Of a stretch of 41,585 nt of DNA, positions 8,340 to 15,726 are shown in pieces. Origin of the DNA: an uncultured Lachnospiraceae bacterium (lineage in GTDB: Bacteria > Bacillota > Clostridia > Lachnospirales > Lachnospiraceae); the NCBI GenBank assembly GCA_910577115.1, contig CAJTMC010000036.1, positions 1-41,585 on the forward strand, written 5' to 3'. The notes below the pieces were generated by a model that saw nothing but the letters and a program-made list of their open reading frames with translations, was not told the DNA's origin and ran no database searches. Every line of letters starts with the position of its first letter. Position 1 is the first letter of the stretch. The position numbers and the translations under genes are program-made.

Positions 8340-9821
8340 ATGAAATGCCCAAAATGTGGAAACGAGCTGGACGAGGGAAAGCTGCTTTGCGAAAAATGCG
8401 GTGAAGAAATAAAGTATGTGCCCGATTTTGACATCGAACTTGAGGAACAGCTCAAAGAATCCATATCCACTATGCTGGAAGAGCTTGCAAAGGAAGAGCC
8501 TCAAAAAAGGGAAGAGGACAATGAAAACTTTGAGGAGGACGATGACTTCAAGGATGCGTTTCGGGACTATTTTCCAAAAAAGCGAAAGAATTTTCAGAAT
8601 GATAAGATTATCATTGTTTCTGTGATTGTGGCTGTCGTAATTATAATAGGCGCTGCGGCAATTGCCTCATTTGTTCAAAACATGGAAAATTCCTATGAGT
8701 ATCAGTACGGAAAAGCCGTTGAATGTGCGGCGGGGAATGCATATGGCGAGGCAGTCAGTCATTTGGAGAGAGCCTTGGCAATTGACGATTCGCAGACAGA
8801 TGCAAGATTTTTGCTGGCAGATTATTATGATAAAAATGGTATGCGCCAGAGTGCGATCTCTGTTTTAAATGAGATACTGATACAGAAAGCGGATTATTCG
8901 AGACGGGACGAAGTATATGATATGCTTCTTTCGTTTTATGAGGAGCAGGAAGCGTACCAAAAAATGGGGGAACTTCTTGCAACGTGTGATGTGGCGAGAA
9001 TTGTGTCTAAGTATAATAAATATACGGCACTGCCTCCGACGTTTAATAAGGAGGGCGGCACATATGACGAGCTGATATCTGTTACGCTGCAGGGAAATAC
9101 ACAGGGGTTTGTCTATTATACAATGGACGGTTCGCTTCCCACGATGAATTCCTCTGTATATGAGACGCCGATTCTTTTGGAATCGGGAGACTATGTGATA
9201 CGTGCAATGTTCGTAAATATATATGGCTTTGCAAGCACGGTGGAATCGCAAAGCTATCATATCAGCCTGTCAATTCCGGAAAGTCCGGTTATCAGTCTTG
9301 ACAGCGGTACCTATCACAAGCCGATGCTGATAGAGGCTTATTATAGCAATAATGCAAAAATCTATTATACAACGGACGGAAGTGTTCCGGACAAAAACAG
9401 CGAACGGTACTATGATCCGATTGAGCTGCCTTACGGCAGGAGTAATTTTTCTTTTATTGCCATAGACGGGGACGGACTTGGGAGTGAAACGGTAAGCAGA
9501 AGCTATGAGCTTCAAGTGGAGTCAAATTTTGACGCAGAACTTGCTGTACAGGTGTTAAAAAATAATCTTGTGGCGGCTGGAAAGCTGCTCAATGTCGAAG
9601 GAAATGTTCCTGACAAGCTGGGACGCAATCAATACAGAGTGCAGACGGTTGCGGAAGTCGCGGGCTCGTTGTACTATGTGGTGTATGAGGAGTATGTGGA
9701 TACGACAGACCGCGTGCATGACACGAATAACATTTATGCGGTAGATGTCAATACTGCTGATTTGTATAAGGCGTATAAGGTAGATGAAGGAAAATATAAT
9801 TTGCGGCCTTTTGACGAATAA
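8340..9821 (+). CDS. zinc-ribbon, single-TM, TPR and chitobiase-C-like repeat protein
   Basis: The 493 residues show a clear architecture: a short zinc ribbon with CPKCG and CEKCG (Cys3, Cys6, Cys17, Cys20), a Glu-rich linker, one TM helix at about 89-112, TPR-like helices (about 115-220), two beta-rich chitobiase/beta-hexosaminidase C-terminal-type repeats (about 235-310 and 318-392, each with a YYTxDGSxP motif) and a C-terminal domain of about 100 residues. The zinc ribbon should be cytoplasmic and the repeats outside, where such domains usually bind carbohydrate or act as spacers. No catalytic domain is visible. It sits 15 bp after fhs with an AGGAG site, and is followed by a promoter for nfnA. 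The function is unknown; the domain calls are from motif recognition only. Confidence 0.8.
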   Translation: MKCPKCGNELDEGKLLCEKCGEEIKYVPDFDIELEEQLKESISTMLEELAKEEPQKREEDNENFEEDDDFKDAFRDYFPKKRKNFQNDKIIIVSVIVAVVIIIGAAAIASFVQNMENSYEYQYGKAVECAAGNAYGEAVSHLERALAIDDSQTDARFLLADYYDKNGMRQSAISVLNEILIQKADYSRRDEVYDMLLSFYEEQEAYQKMGELLATCDVARIVSKYNKYTALPPTFNKEGGTYDELISVTLQGNTQGFVYYTMDGSLPTMNSSVYETPILLESGDYVIRAMFVNIYGFASTVESQSYHISLSIPESPVISLDSGTYHKPMLIEAYYSNNAKIYYTTDGSVPDKNSERYYDPIELPYGRSNFSFIAIDGDGLGSETVSRSYELQVESNFDAELAVQVLKNNLVAAGKLLNVEGNVPDKLGRNQYRVQTVAEVAGSLYYVVYEEYVDTTDRVHDTNNIYAVDVNTADLYKAYKVDEGKYNLRPFDE

Positions 9822-9823
9822 GG

Positions 9824-9852
9824 TTGTGATTAGGCGTTTTTTCATTTATAAT
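9824..9852 (+). promoter_or_regulatory. sigma-A-type promoter of nfnAB
   Basis: TTGTGA (9824-9829), a 17-bp spacer and a perfect TATAAT (9847-9852) lie about 50 bp upstream of nfnA, just after the stop of the preceding gene. This makes nfnA the first gene of a new transcription unit. Confidence 0.75.
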
Positions 9853-9900
9853 AATAATGGTGTGTGAAACGATTAAGACGAAAGGTATGGTGATTTTCTG

Positions 9901-10785
9901 ATGTACAAAATTTTAGAGGCTAGGGAGCTTGCTGCCAATATTTATTTTATGGCAGTGGAAGCGCCGCGTGTGGCAAAGAATTGTCAGCCGGGGCAGTTTG
10001 TAATTGTAAGAATGGATAAGGATGGGGAGCGTATACCGCTTACCATTTGTGATTATGATAGAGAAAAGGGTACTGTTTCCATTGTTTTTCAGACAGTAGG
10101 CGCTGAGACGACAAGAATGGCGGCTTTAAAAACAGGCGATGCGTTCCATGATTTTGTGGGACCGCTTGGCTGTGCTTCGGAGCTGATTAGCGAGGATAAG
10201 GAAGCGCTTGCAAAGAAGAAGATTTTGTTTGTGGCGGGCGGCGTCGGTACGGCTCCGGTTTATCCGCAAGTAAAGTGGCTGCATGGGCAAGGTGTTGCCG
10301 CAGACGTGATTGTTGGCGCAAAGACGCAGGAGCTTTTGATTTTGGAGAAGGAGATGGAGGCTGTTGCGGGTAATCTTTATGTGACAACGGACGATGGTTC
10401 GTATGGAAGAAAGGGCATGGTAACACAGACCATTCAGGACTTGGTGGACGAGGGCAAGCAGTATGATGTGTGTATTGCAATTGGTCCAATGATTATGATG
10501 AAATTTGTCTGCAAGCTTACAAAAGAGCTGGGGATTCCTACAGTTGTCAGCCTGAATCCGATTATGGTTGATGGTACGGGCATGTGTGGGGCATGTCGTG
10601 TGACGGTAGGAGATGCGGTTAAGTTTGCGTGTGTGGACGGTCCGGAATTTGACGGGCATCTTGTGAACTTTGACGAGGCAATGAAGCGCCAGCAGATTTA
10701 TAAGACGGCAGAGGGAAGAGCGATGCTGAAATTGCAGGAAGGCGACACACATCACGGCGGATGTGGTCAGTGCCAAGGTGAATAG
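9901..10785 (+). CDS. nfnA: NADH-dependent ferredoxin:NADP+ oxidoreductase, small subunit
   Basis: The 294-residue protein is a ferredoxin-NADP reductase-like flavoprotein. It has the FAD motif ERIPLTI (about 44-50), the nucleotide-binding segment AGGVGTAPVYPQVKWL (about 113-128) and a C-terminal iron-sulfur region with CGAC (Cys229, Cys232), Cys244 and a GGCGQC tail (Cys288, Cys291). With NfnB it forms the electron-bifurcating NfnAB complex, which couples reduced ferredoxin and NADH to two NADP+ in the cytoplasm. Annotation pipelines often call it a sulfide/dihydroorotate dehydrogenase-like FAD/NAD-binding protein. The adjacent gltD/NfnB-like gene makes the Nfn assignment the better one, although a partner-swapped role in glutamate synthesis cannot be excluded. 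Confidence 0.85.
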   Translation: MYKILEARELAANIYFMAVEAPRVAKNCQPGQFVIVRMDKDGERIPLTICDYDREKGTVSIVFQTVGAETTRMAALKTGDAFHDFVGPLGCASELISEDKEALAKKKILFVAGGVGTAPVYPQVKWLHGQGVAADVIVGAKTQELLILEKEMEAVAGNLYVTTDDGSYGRKGMVTQTIQDLVDEGKQYDVCIAIGPMIMMKFVCKLTKELGIPTVVSLNPIMVDGTGMCGACRVTVGDAVKFACVDGPEFDGHLVNFDEAMKRQQIYKTAEGRAMLKLQEGDTHHGGCGQCQGE

Positions 10786-10843
10786 GTTGAAAAATCAGGA
10801 TTTTTCAACCGAAAGTTTGTGTCGGCGCTGCGCCACAAACTTT
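10785..10843 (+). repeat. paired palindrome element between nfnA and nfnB
   Basis: A perfect 12-bp inverted repeat GGTTGAAAAATC/GATTTTTCAACC with a 2-nt loop (10785-10810) is followed immediately by a 10-bp one, AAAGTTTGTG/CACAAACTTT (10812-10843), with a GC-rich loop. A closely similar pair follows nfnB (12276-12328). The structure could attenuate or protect the nfnA transcript, or be a dispersed repeat. Confidence 0.8.
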
Positions 10844-10881
10844 GTTATGCGCAGAGGGCAGCGTAGAAAAGAGGTTAAATA

Positions 10882-12267
10882 ATGGACGTATTGAATAAAA
10901 TCCCGGTAAGGGAACAGGAAGCGGCAGTAAGGGCGCAGAATTTTGAAGAGGTGTGTCTTGGTTATAATCAGGAAGAAGCAATGGAGGAGGCAGTGCGCTG
11001 CATTAACTGCAAAAATGCGCAGTGCATTAAGGGCTGTCCCGTTGCAATCAATATTCCCGCATTTATCGAGCAGGTAAAAAACGGGGATATTGCGGAGGCT
11101 TATAAGGTTATCAGCGAGTCGTCATCGCTTCCGGCGGTGTGTGGACGCGTGTGCCCGCAGGAGAGCCAGTGTGAGGGTAAATGTATCAGGGGAATTAAGG
11201 GCGACCCGATTTCGATTGGAAAGTTAGAGCGTTTTGTGGCTGACTGGGCGAGTCAAAACGGAATCAAACCCGAGCCTGCAAAGGAGAAAAACGGTAAAAA
11301 GGTAGCTGTGATCGGTTCTGGCCCGGCAGGTCTTACTTGTGCGGGTGATTTGGCGAAGCTTGGTTATGATGTGACGATTTTTGAGGCGCTTCATGAAGCA
11401 GGCGGCGTGCTTGTTTACGGCATTCCGGAGTTCCGTCTTCCAAAAGAGGACGTTGTGGCAAAGGAAATTGCCAATGTAGAATCGCTTGGCGTGAAGATTG
11501 AAAAGAATGTGATTGTCGGAAAGTCAGTTACGATTGACGAGCTGATGGAGGACGAAGGCTTTGAGGCGGTATTTATCGGTTCAGGGGCAGGACTTCCGAA
11601 GTTTATGGGCATTCCCGGAGAGAATGCAAACGGTGTATTTTCCGCAAACGAGTATCTGACAAGAAGCAACCTGATGAAGGCGTTTAACGAGGATTCGAAT
11701 ACGCCGATTATGCGCGGCAAGAAGGTTGCGGTTGTCGGCGGCGGAAATGTGGCAATGGACGCGGCGAGAACGGCTTTGCGTCTTGGCGCGGAGGTACATA
11801 TCGTGTACAGACGAAGCGAGGAGGAGCTTCCTGCGAGAGTGGAGGAGGTGCATCACGCGAAGGAGGAGGGCATTATCTTTGACCTTTTGACCAATCCGGT
11901 CGAAATCCTTGAGGACGAGAATAACTGGGTGCGCGGTATGCGTTGTATTAAAATGGAGCTCGGGGAGCCTGACGCTTCGGGAAGAAGACGACCGGTTGAG
12001 ATTCCGGAAAGCGAGTTTGAGATGGAGCTTGATACGGTGATTATGTCGCTTGGGACATCGCCGAATCCGCTGATTTCTTCTACGACGGAGGGCTTGGAGA
12101 CGAACAAGTGGAAGTGCATTGTGGCGGACGAGGAGTTTGGAAGGACGACGAAAGAAGGCGTTTTTGCAGGCGGAGACGCTGTGACGGGAGCGGCTACGGT
12201 CATTCTTGCGATGGGTGCGGGAAAGGCTGCGGCAAAGGGCATTCATGAGTATCTATCCGGAAAATAA
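10882..12267 (+). CDS. nfnB: NADH-dependent ferredoxin:NADP+ oxidoreductase, large subunit (GltD/GltA-like)
   Basis: The 461-residue flavoprotein has an N-terminal di-[4Fe-4S] domain with Cys40, Cys43, Cys48, Cys52 and Cys87, Cys91, Cys97, Cys101. An FAD Rossmann motif follows (VIGSGPAGLTCAGDLA, about 144-159), then a second dinucleotide fold (VVGGGNVAMDAARTAL, about 285-300) followed by VHIVYRR, the NADP-type signature. The family also includes the NADPH-dependent glutamate synthase small subunit, the usual automated name. Its pairing with nfnA, with no glutamate synthase large subunit beside it, favours the bifurcating NfnAB enzyme. GAGG lies 8 bases before the ATG. The spacer to nfnA is 96 bp and carries two hairpins, so the two subunits may be expressed unequally. 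Confidence 0.87.
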   Translation: MDVLNKIPVREQEAAVRAQNFEEVCLGYNQEEAMEEAVRCINCKNAQCIKGCPVAINIPAFIEQVKNGDIAEAYKVISESSSLPAVCGRVCPQESQCEGKCIRGIKGDPISIGKLERFVADWASQNGIKPEPAKEKNGKKVAVIGSGPAGLTCAGDLAKLGYDVTIFEALHEAGGVLVYGIPEFRLPKEDVVAKEIANVESLGVKIEKNVIVGKSVTIDELMEDEGFEAVFIGSGAGLPKFMGIPGENANGVFSANEYLTRSNLMKAFNEDSNTPIMRGKKVAVVGGGNVAMDAARTALRLGAEVHIVYRRSEEELPARVEEVHHAKEEGIIFDLLTNPVEILEDENNWVRGMRCIKMELGEPDASGRRRPVEIPESEFEMELDTVIMSLGTSPNPLISSTTEGLETNKWKCIVADEEFGRTTKEGVFAGGDAVTGAATVILAMGAGKAAAKGIHEYLSGK

Positions 12268-12275
12268 TGAGGTAA

Positions 12276-12328
12276 GGTTGAAAATTAAAATTTTCAACCC
12301 GCAAATTTGTGCTCACGCCCAAATTCGC
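12276..12328 (+). repeat. second paired palindrome element, after nfnB
   Basis: GGTTGAAAATT (12276-12286) pairs with AATTTTCAACC (12289-12299) around a 2-nt loop. It is followed by a weaker hairpin with AATTTG/CAAATT as core (about 12302-12328). The arm sequence and the two-hairpin design match the element after nfnA, which suggests a repeated unit and not two independent terminators. Confidence 0.7.
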
Positions 12329-12357
12329 ACGTTGTGAAAGGAGCATGGTTACAAAGA

Positions 12358-12840
12358 ATGGGTTATCAGGATAAAAAGGCGAAGGCAGAGGACTTTAAAA
12401 GCTCTGCCTATACGCTTTTATTAGCGGGAATAATTGGAATTGCGGCGTTGGTGCTGTTGGAGCTTGGTGTGTTTGGGTTTCGGCTTGCGTCGCCGCAGAA
12501 ATATATGACATACGGGGTAATGGGTGCCCTGTTTGTGATTTTTATTGTGATGGGGATTATGTCGCTTCGCTCGGCAAAGCAATATGTTACGGAGGCTGCC
12601 ACAGAGGAGGATTTGACTGCAAAGGTCAAAGCGTGGGCAGCAGAACATCTGACGGCGGATATGGTGCGGGACGCGGTACCTTTTGAGGAGGACACGCCGG
12701 ACGAGGAGAAGTATTTCAAATATTTTGCGTATCTTCAGGCGGCGGTCACACAGGAATTTGGGACACTTTCCCCAGCGTTTGTTGAGGCGTTTTGTGAGGA
12801 GCTGTATGCGGAACTTTTTGAGAATGGCGGTCAGGAATGA
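12358..12840 (+). CDS. two-TM conserved hypothetical protein
   Basis: I do not recognise a named function. From the ATG at 12358 the product is 160 residues, with two TM helices (about 14-38 and 48-67) and a soluble acidic C-terminal half (about 75-160). AAAGGAG lies 14 bases before this ATG, rather far. In the shorter space another ATG (12345) opens only a nine-codon frame, and a GTG at 12334 would extend the protein by eight residues without a ribosome site, so the start is uncertain. Its stop overlaps the rlmH start by ATGA, implying translational coupling with rlmH. Confidence 0.7.
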   Translation: MGYQDKKAKAEDFKSSAYTLLLAGIIGIAALVLLELGVFGFRLASPQKYMTYGVMGALFVIFIVMGIMSLRSAKQYVTEAATEEDLTAKVKAWAAEHLTADMVRDAVPFEEDTPDEEKYFKYFAYLQAAVTQEFGTLSPAFVEAFCEELYAELFENGGQE

Positions 12841-13316
12841 ATATAACGCTTGTGACAGTCGGAAAAATCAAGGAACGGTATTTTCGGGACGCGGTGGCGG
12901 AGTATCAAAAAAGGCTTTCGCGGTATTGTAAGCTTGATTTGATTGAGGTGGCAGACGAAAAGACGCCGGATAGGGCATCGGAGGCGGAAGAAAACCTGAT
13001 TCAGCAAAAGGAAGCGGAGCGGATTTTGAAGCATGTGAGAGAGAACGCGTATTGCATTGCGCTTGCCATTGACGGAACGAAGTATGATTCCGTCGCGCTT
13101 TCTAGGCATCTTGAGGGGCTTGCGCTTTCGGGGAAGAGCAGTCTTGTGTTTGTCATCGGAGGTTCGCTTGGACTGCATGAGACGGTGCTCAAGCGGGCTG
13201 ATGAAAGGCTTAGTTTTTCGGATTTGACGTTTCCGCACCAGCTGATGCGAATCATTCTTTTGGAACAGTTGTATCGGTGTTTTCGGATTAGGAATCATGA
13301 GCCGTATCATAAGTAA
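12837..13316 (+). CDS. rlmH: 23S rRNA (pseudouridine1915-N3)-methyltransferase RlmH
   Basis: This SPOUT-class methyltransferase modifies pseudouridine 1915 of 23S rRNA in the assembled 70S ribosome. The 159 residues are the standard length. The SAM knot is seen in LVFVIGGSLGLHETV (about 102-116), and the C terminus is FPHQLMRIILLEQLYRCFRI followed by the conserved RNHEPYHK end. The start overlaps the previous stop (ATGA). The gene is intact. Its 3' end is the sequence repeated at 15318-15337. In staphylococci the same gene (orfX) is the SCC integration site, at the homologous codons. Confidence 0.96.
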   Translation: MNITLVTVGKIKERYFRDAVAEYQKRLSRYCKLDLIEVADEKTPDRASEAEENLIQQKEAERILKHVRENAYCIALAIDGTKYDSVALSRHLEGLALSGKSSLVFVIGGSLGLHETVLKRADERLSFSDLTFPHQLMRIILLEQLYRCFRIRNHEPYHK

Positions 13317-13318
13317 GT
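13299..13318 (+). repeat. left copy of 20-nt direct repeat at rlmH 3' end (putative attL)
   Basis: The 20 bases GAGCCGTATCATAAGTAAGT cover the last five codons of rlmH (Glu-Pro-Tyr-His-Lys), the stop and two more bases. An identical copy stands at 15318-15337. Codon for codon it aligns with the staphylococcal SCC attachment site, which ends TATCATAARTGA or TATCATAAGTAA (from memory). The repeat is seen; the attachment role is inferred. Confidence 0.75.
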
Positions 13319-13399
13319 GCGGAATTTTGCAGAGGTTTAGAAAGTGTCTAAAAGCTAAGATTTTGGTGTAAAAGGGGATTTTAGAAAAGAGAATTTCGC

Positions 13400-14130
13400 A
13401 TGAAAATGCCGGAAATGATTATTTTTGATTATGGGCGTACATTATTTACCAGCCGAATTATAATGCTTCTAATGGAAATAAAGCAATTTATCCATATATA
13501 GACAGAAATCTACGCAATATTTCTTTTGAAGAATATGACAGGAGCAATATGGAACTGTTTGCGAAAATGAAAGCAGAAAGAGGAAAGTATCTTGAGATCC
13601 ATGAGCATAATTTTTTAAGGTTGTTTTTGGATTATATGGATATTTCCCTGTCCATATCATTGGAAGAGGCCGAGATAATAATTATGAATGGAATATCTCA
13701 GGGTGCAGTTATGCCCTATGCGGATATTATGCTCGACTACCTTAATGCAAAAGGAATAAGGACAGGAGTGATAAGCAACAATTGTTTTTCCGGTGCTGCT
13801 TTAAAGGAGCAGCTTGACCGTCTGCTCCCGGAAAACAGATTTGAATTTGTGTTAGCATCAAGTGATTACATATTTAGAAAGCCGCATAGCATTATGTACA
13901 AGATAGCATTGCAGAAATCGGGATTAACGCCAGACAAAGTTTGGTACTGCGGCGACAGTATGGAAAATGACATTTACGGAGCAAATAGTGTTGGAATGTT
14001 TCCTGTTTTATATGAAGAAAGAACAAAGGATGAAACATATTTTCTGTCTGATCAAAATGATAAGAATAATCCTGAATTTGAATATCTGCGTATTCATGAC
14101 TGGCGGGAGCTGATGGATATTTTGGCATGA
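13400..14130 (+). pseudogene. HAD-family hydrolase, frameshifted
   Basis: The ATG at 13400 begins MKMPEMIIFDYGRTLF, holding HAD motif I (Asp-x-Gly-x-Thr, with the nucleophile Asp). This frame stops after about 33 codons. One added base in the T-run at 13445-13447 would join it to the second frame, giving YQPNYNASNG and continuing without a break to 14130. The second part holds motif II (GVISNN), the motif III lysine (RKPHS) and motif IV (CGDSMENDI). The repaired protein would be about 243 residues, the usual size. The downstream open frame alone (from 13549) lacks the nucleophile and should be inactive. A sequencing error in the T-run is the alternative to true decay. Confidence 0.8.
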
Positions 14131-14318
14131 TAAAACTGTAAATGGAGTTTCAATGGCGTCGCGCCCTCGTACCGCAGAATATTTTACAGGGTGAACTGGG
14201 TAAAAGTTGGTCTTTAAGATTGGATGTAATATTTCTGCAGAATGAAAACTGGTTATCCTGAAAGATTAAAAGAGAAATTTTGTAGGAGAAAAATTCCGGA
14301 AGAGAGATTTTTAGCTTA

Positions 14319-14347
14319 TTGTAATTATCCGGACGGATGTGTATAAT
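14319..14347 (+). promoter_or_regulatory. putative promoter of the Rpn-type nuclease gene
   Basis: TTGTAA (14319-14324), a 17-bp spacer and a perfect TATAAT (14342-14347) lie 75 bp upstream of the ATG at 14422. The promoter looks intact although the gene carries an early stop. Confidence 0.6.
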
Positions 14348-14421
14348 AGGAATAGATAATAAATTTTTGAGATATAAAGAGTTTTCCGGCAGTCATTTAT
14401 GGGAAGAAAGCAGGTAGATAA

Positions 14422-15231
14422 ATGGGAAATATGGAAACAAAGTAGAAAAGCTGGGAAGACCTAAGCATATCCAATGATTTCCTGTTTGGAAAGGTCATGC
14501 AGAATCCGGAGTTGTGCAAAGAATTACTACAAAGGATTCTTCCGGATTTGAAGATTGACCGCATAGAGTATCCGGAATTGCAGAAAAGTATCAACGTGGA
14601 TATGGATGCCCGCAGCGTGAGACTGGATGTGTATGTAAAAGATGATAAAGAAGTTGTTTACGACATAGAAATGCAGGTCAGCGATACAAAAGAGCTTCCT
14701 AAAAGAAGCCGGTATTATCAGAGTATGCTTGACCTGCAGTTAATTGATAAGGGGCAGTTTTATGATGCGTTAAAGAGAAGCTACGTCATATTTATCTGTC
14801 CGTTTGATTTATATGGGAAAGGGCGGCATATTTATACTTTTGAAAATATCTGTAAGGAAGATGGCAGTATTTTTATGGGGGATGAGACGGTAAAGATATT
14901 TCTCAATGCAAAAGGAACATTGGATGATGTCAGTGATAAGTTAAAAGCATTTCTGGATTATGTGGCAGGGAAGAAGCCGAAAGATGCCTATGTAGAGAAG
15001 CTGGAAGAAGCAGTAAAGGAAGCAAAGAAGAATAGGGAATGGAGGCATGAGTATATGACATTGCTAATGCGTGACCAAGAGAATGTAAAAATTGGAGAAA
15101 AACGTGGAGAAGAAAAAATGCTTTTGCTAATGGAAAGATTGATAGAAGATAAGCGTTTTGATGATATTGCGAAAATAAAGGCAGATAATGGCTATCGGCA
15201 GAAACTTTATTTGGAGTATCATATCATTTAA
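14422..15231 (+). pseudogene. Rpn family recombination-promoting nuclease / PD-(D/E)XK transposase-like protein, early amber stop
   Basis: The family's usual N terminus is readable from ATG 14422 (MGNMETK), but TAG stands at 14443-14445. After it the same frame continues (KSWEDLSISNDFLFGKVMQN) through a complete Rpn/PDDEXK-type protein to 15231. The nuclease core shows the acidic D...E-x-Q pattern in RLDVYVKDDKEVVYDIEMQV. The C terminus has the Glu/Lys-rich helical tail common in the family. Translation could restart at ATG 14497, giving 244 residues without the first 25 codons, but no good ribosome site is seen there. Rpn proteins are PD-(D/E)XK endonucleases that promote RecA-independent recombination and often occur in many copies. 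Confidence 0.8.
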
Positions 15232-15245
15232 AAGCAGGACATCAC

Positions 15246-15277
15246 AAGGCAGAAAATTTAAAAGGTTTTCTGTCCTT
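15246..15277 (+). terminator. probable terminator of the Rpn-type gene
   Basis: AAGG-C-AGAAAA (15246-15256) pairs with TTTTCT-GT-CCTT (about 15266-15276), leaving a small internal bulge. It lies 15 bp after the stop codon. The T-tract is weak. Confidence 0.5.
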
Positions 15278-15317
15278 AATAATATTACGAAATTTTTGCA
15301 TTTAGATATGTTATGGA

Positions 15318-15337
15318 GAGCCGTATCATAAGTAAGT
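15318..15337 (+). repeat. right copy of 20-nt rlmH-end direct repeat (putative attR)
   Basis: The bases are identical to 13299-13318 over 20 of 20 positions, though no rlmH coding sequence precedes this copy. The flanking bases differ on both sides. A second copy of a gene's last codons with the stop, outside the gene, is what site-specific insertion at that stop codon leaves behind. Confidence 0.75.
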
Positions 15338-15401
15338 ACGAAAAATGAACAGACGCAGCATCGTTTGGAATAAGGTGAAACAAAAAGATATGTGGTGAAA
15401 A

Positions 15402-15722
15402 ATGAATTTGCTTTTTATATGCAGCCAAAATAAGAGGCGCAGCTTAACCGCTGAGAAGATTTTTAACGGATATAACGGACATAGGGCGTATTCCGCAGGA
15501 ACAGAATCAAACTCCAGAATTAAGGTTACTCCCGGATTGCTGAAACAAGCCGATATTATTTTTTGTATGGAAAAAAAGCATGTGCGAAGAATCAGGGAGA
15601 AGTATCCGGATATTGTTGACGGTAAAAAATTGATCTGCCTTAACATTCATGATGATTATGAATTTATGGACAGGGAATTACAGGAATTGCTTGAAAGCTA
15701 TGTTTATGAATACATTTCGTGA
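15402..15722 (+). CDS. small low-molecular-weight protein tyrosine phosphatase-like protein
   Basis: The 106-residue protein has the phosphatase P-loop C-x5-R-S near its N terminus (FICSQNKRRS, residues 5-14), then SAGTES and a DIIFCMEKKH segment as in LMW-PTP and arsenate reductase folds. It is shorter than classical LMW-PTPs (about 150 residues) and matches a compact family of about 105-110 residues. The usual C-terminal Asp-Pro general-acid motif is replaced by a DDYEFMD-like segment. It would act on phosphotyrosine or a related substrate in the cytoplasm. It is the first gene to the right of the putative attR and lies 4 bp before the best start of the next gene. The ribosome site is weak (GTGGTGA). 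Confidence 0.75.
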   Translation: MNLLFICSQNKRRSLTAEKIFNGYNGHRAYSAGTESNSRIKVTPGLLKQADIIFCMEKKHVRRIREKYPDIVDGKKLICLNIHDDYEFMDRELQELLESYVYEYIS

Positions 15723-15726
15723 GAGT

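Larger units (their letters stand above)
13319..15337 (+). mobile_element. candidate SCC-like / rlmH-targeting integrated segment (2.0 kb, degraded)
   Basis: The segment is bounded by the exact 20-nt direct repeat of the rlmH end (13299-13318 and 15318-15337) and counts one repeat copy. It holds a HAD-family hydrolase gene with a frameshift and an Rpn/PD-(D/E)XK nuclease gene with an early stop codon, plus non-coding sequence that looks more AT-rich than the flanks. No serine or tyrosine recombinase is present, so it would be mobilised in trans, be a deletion remnant of a larger element, or not be a mobile element at all. No terminal inverted repeats were obvious by eye. Site choice and repeat resemble SCC chromosomal insertions. 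Confidence 0.55.

Noticed and set aside
13549..14130. Intact HAD hydrolase of 193 aa starting at 13549
   Set aside because: The frame lacks HAD motif I with the catalytic Asp; the missing part is found upstream in another frame, so it is the rear part of a frameshifted gene.
14242..14346. 34-codon frame MKTGYPERLKEKFCRRKI... inside the rlmH-flanked segment
   Set aside because: It lacks a ribosome site and its end overlaps the putative promoter of the Rpn-type gene. It could be a gene fragment, but nothing supports a function.
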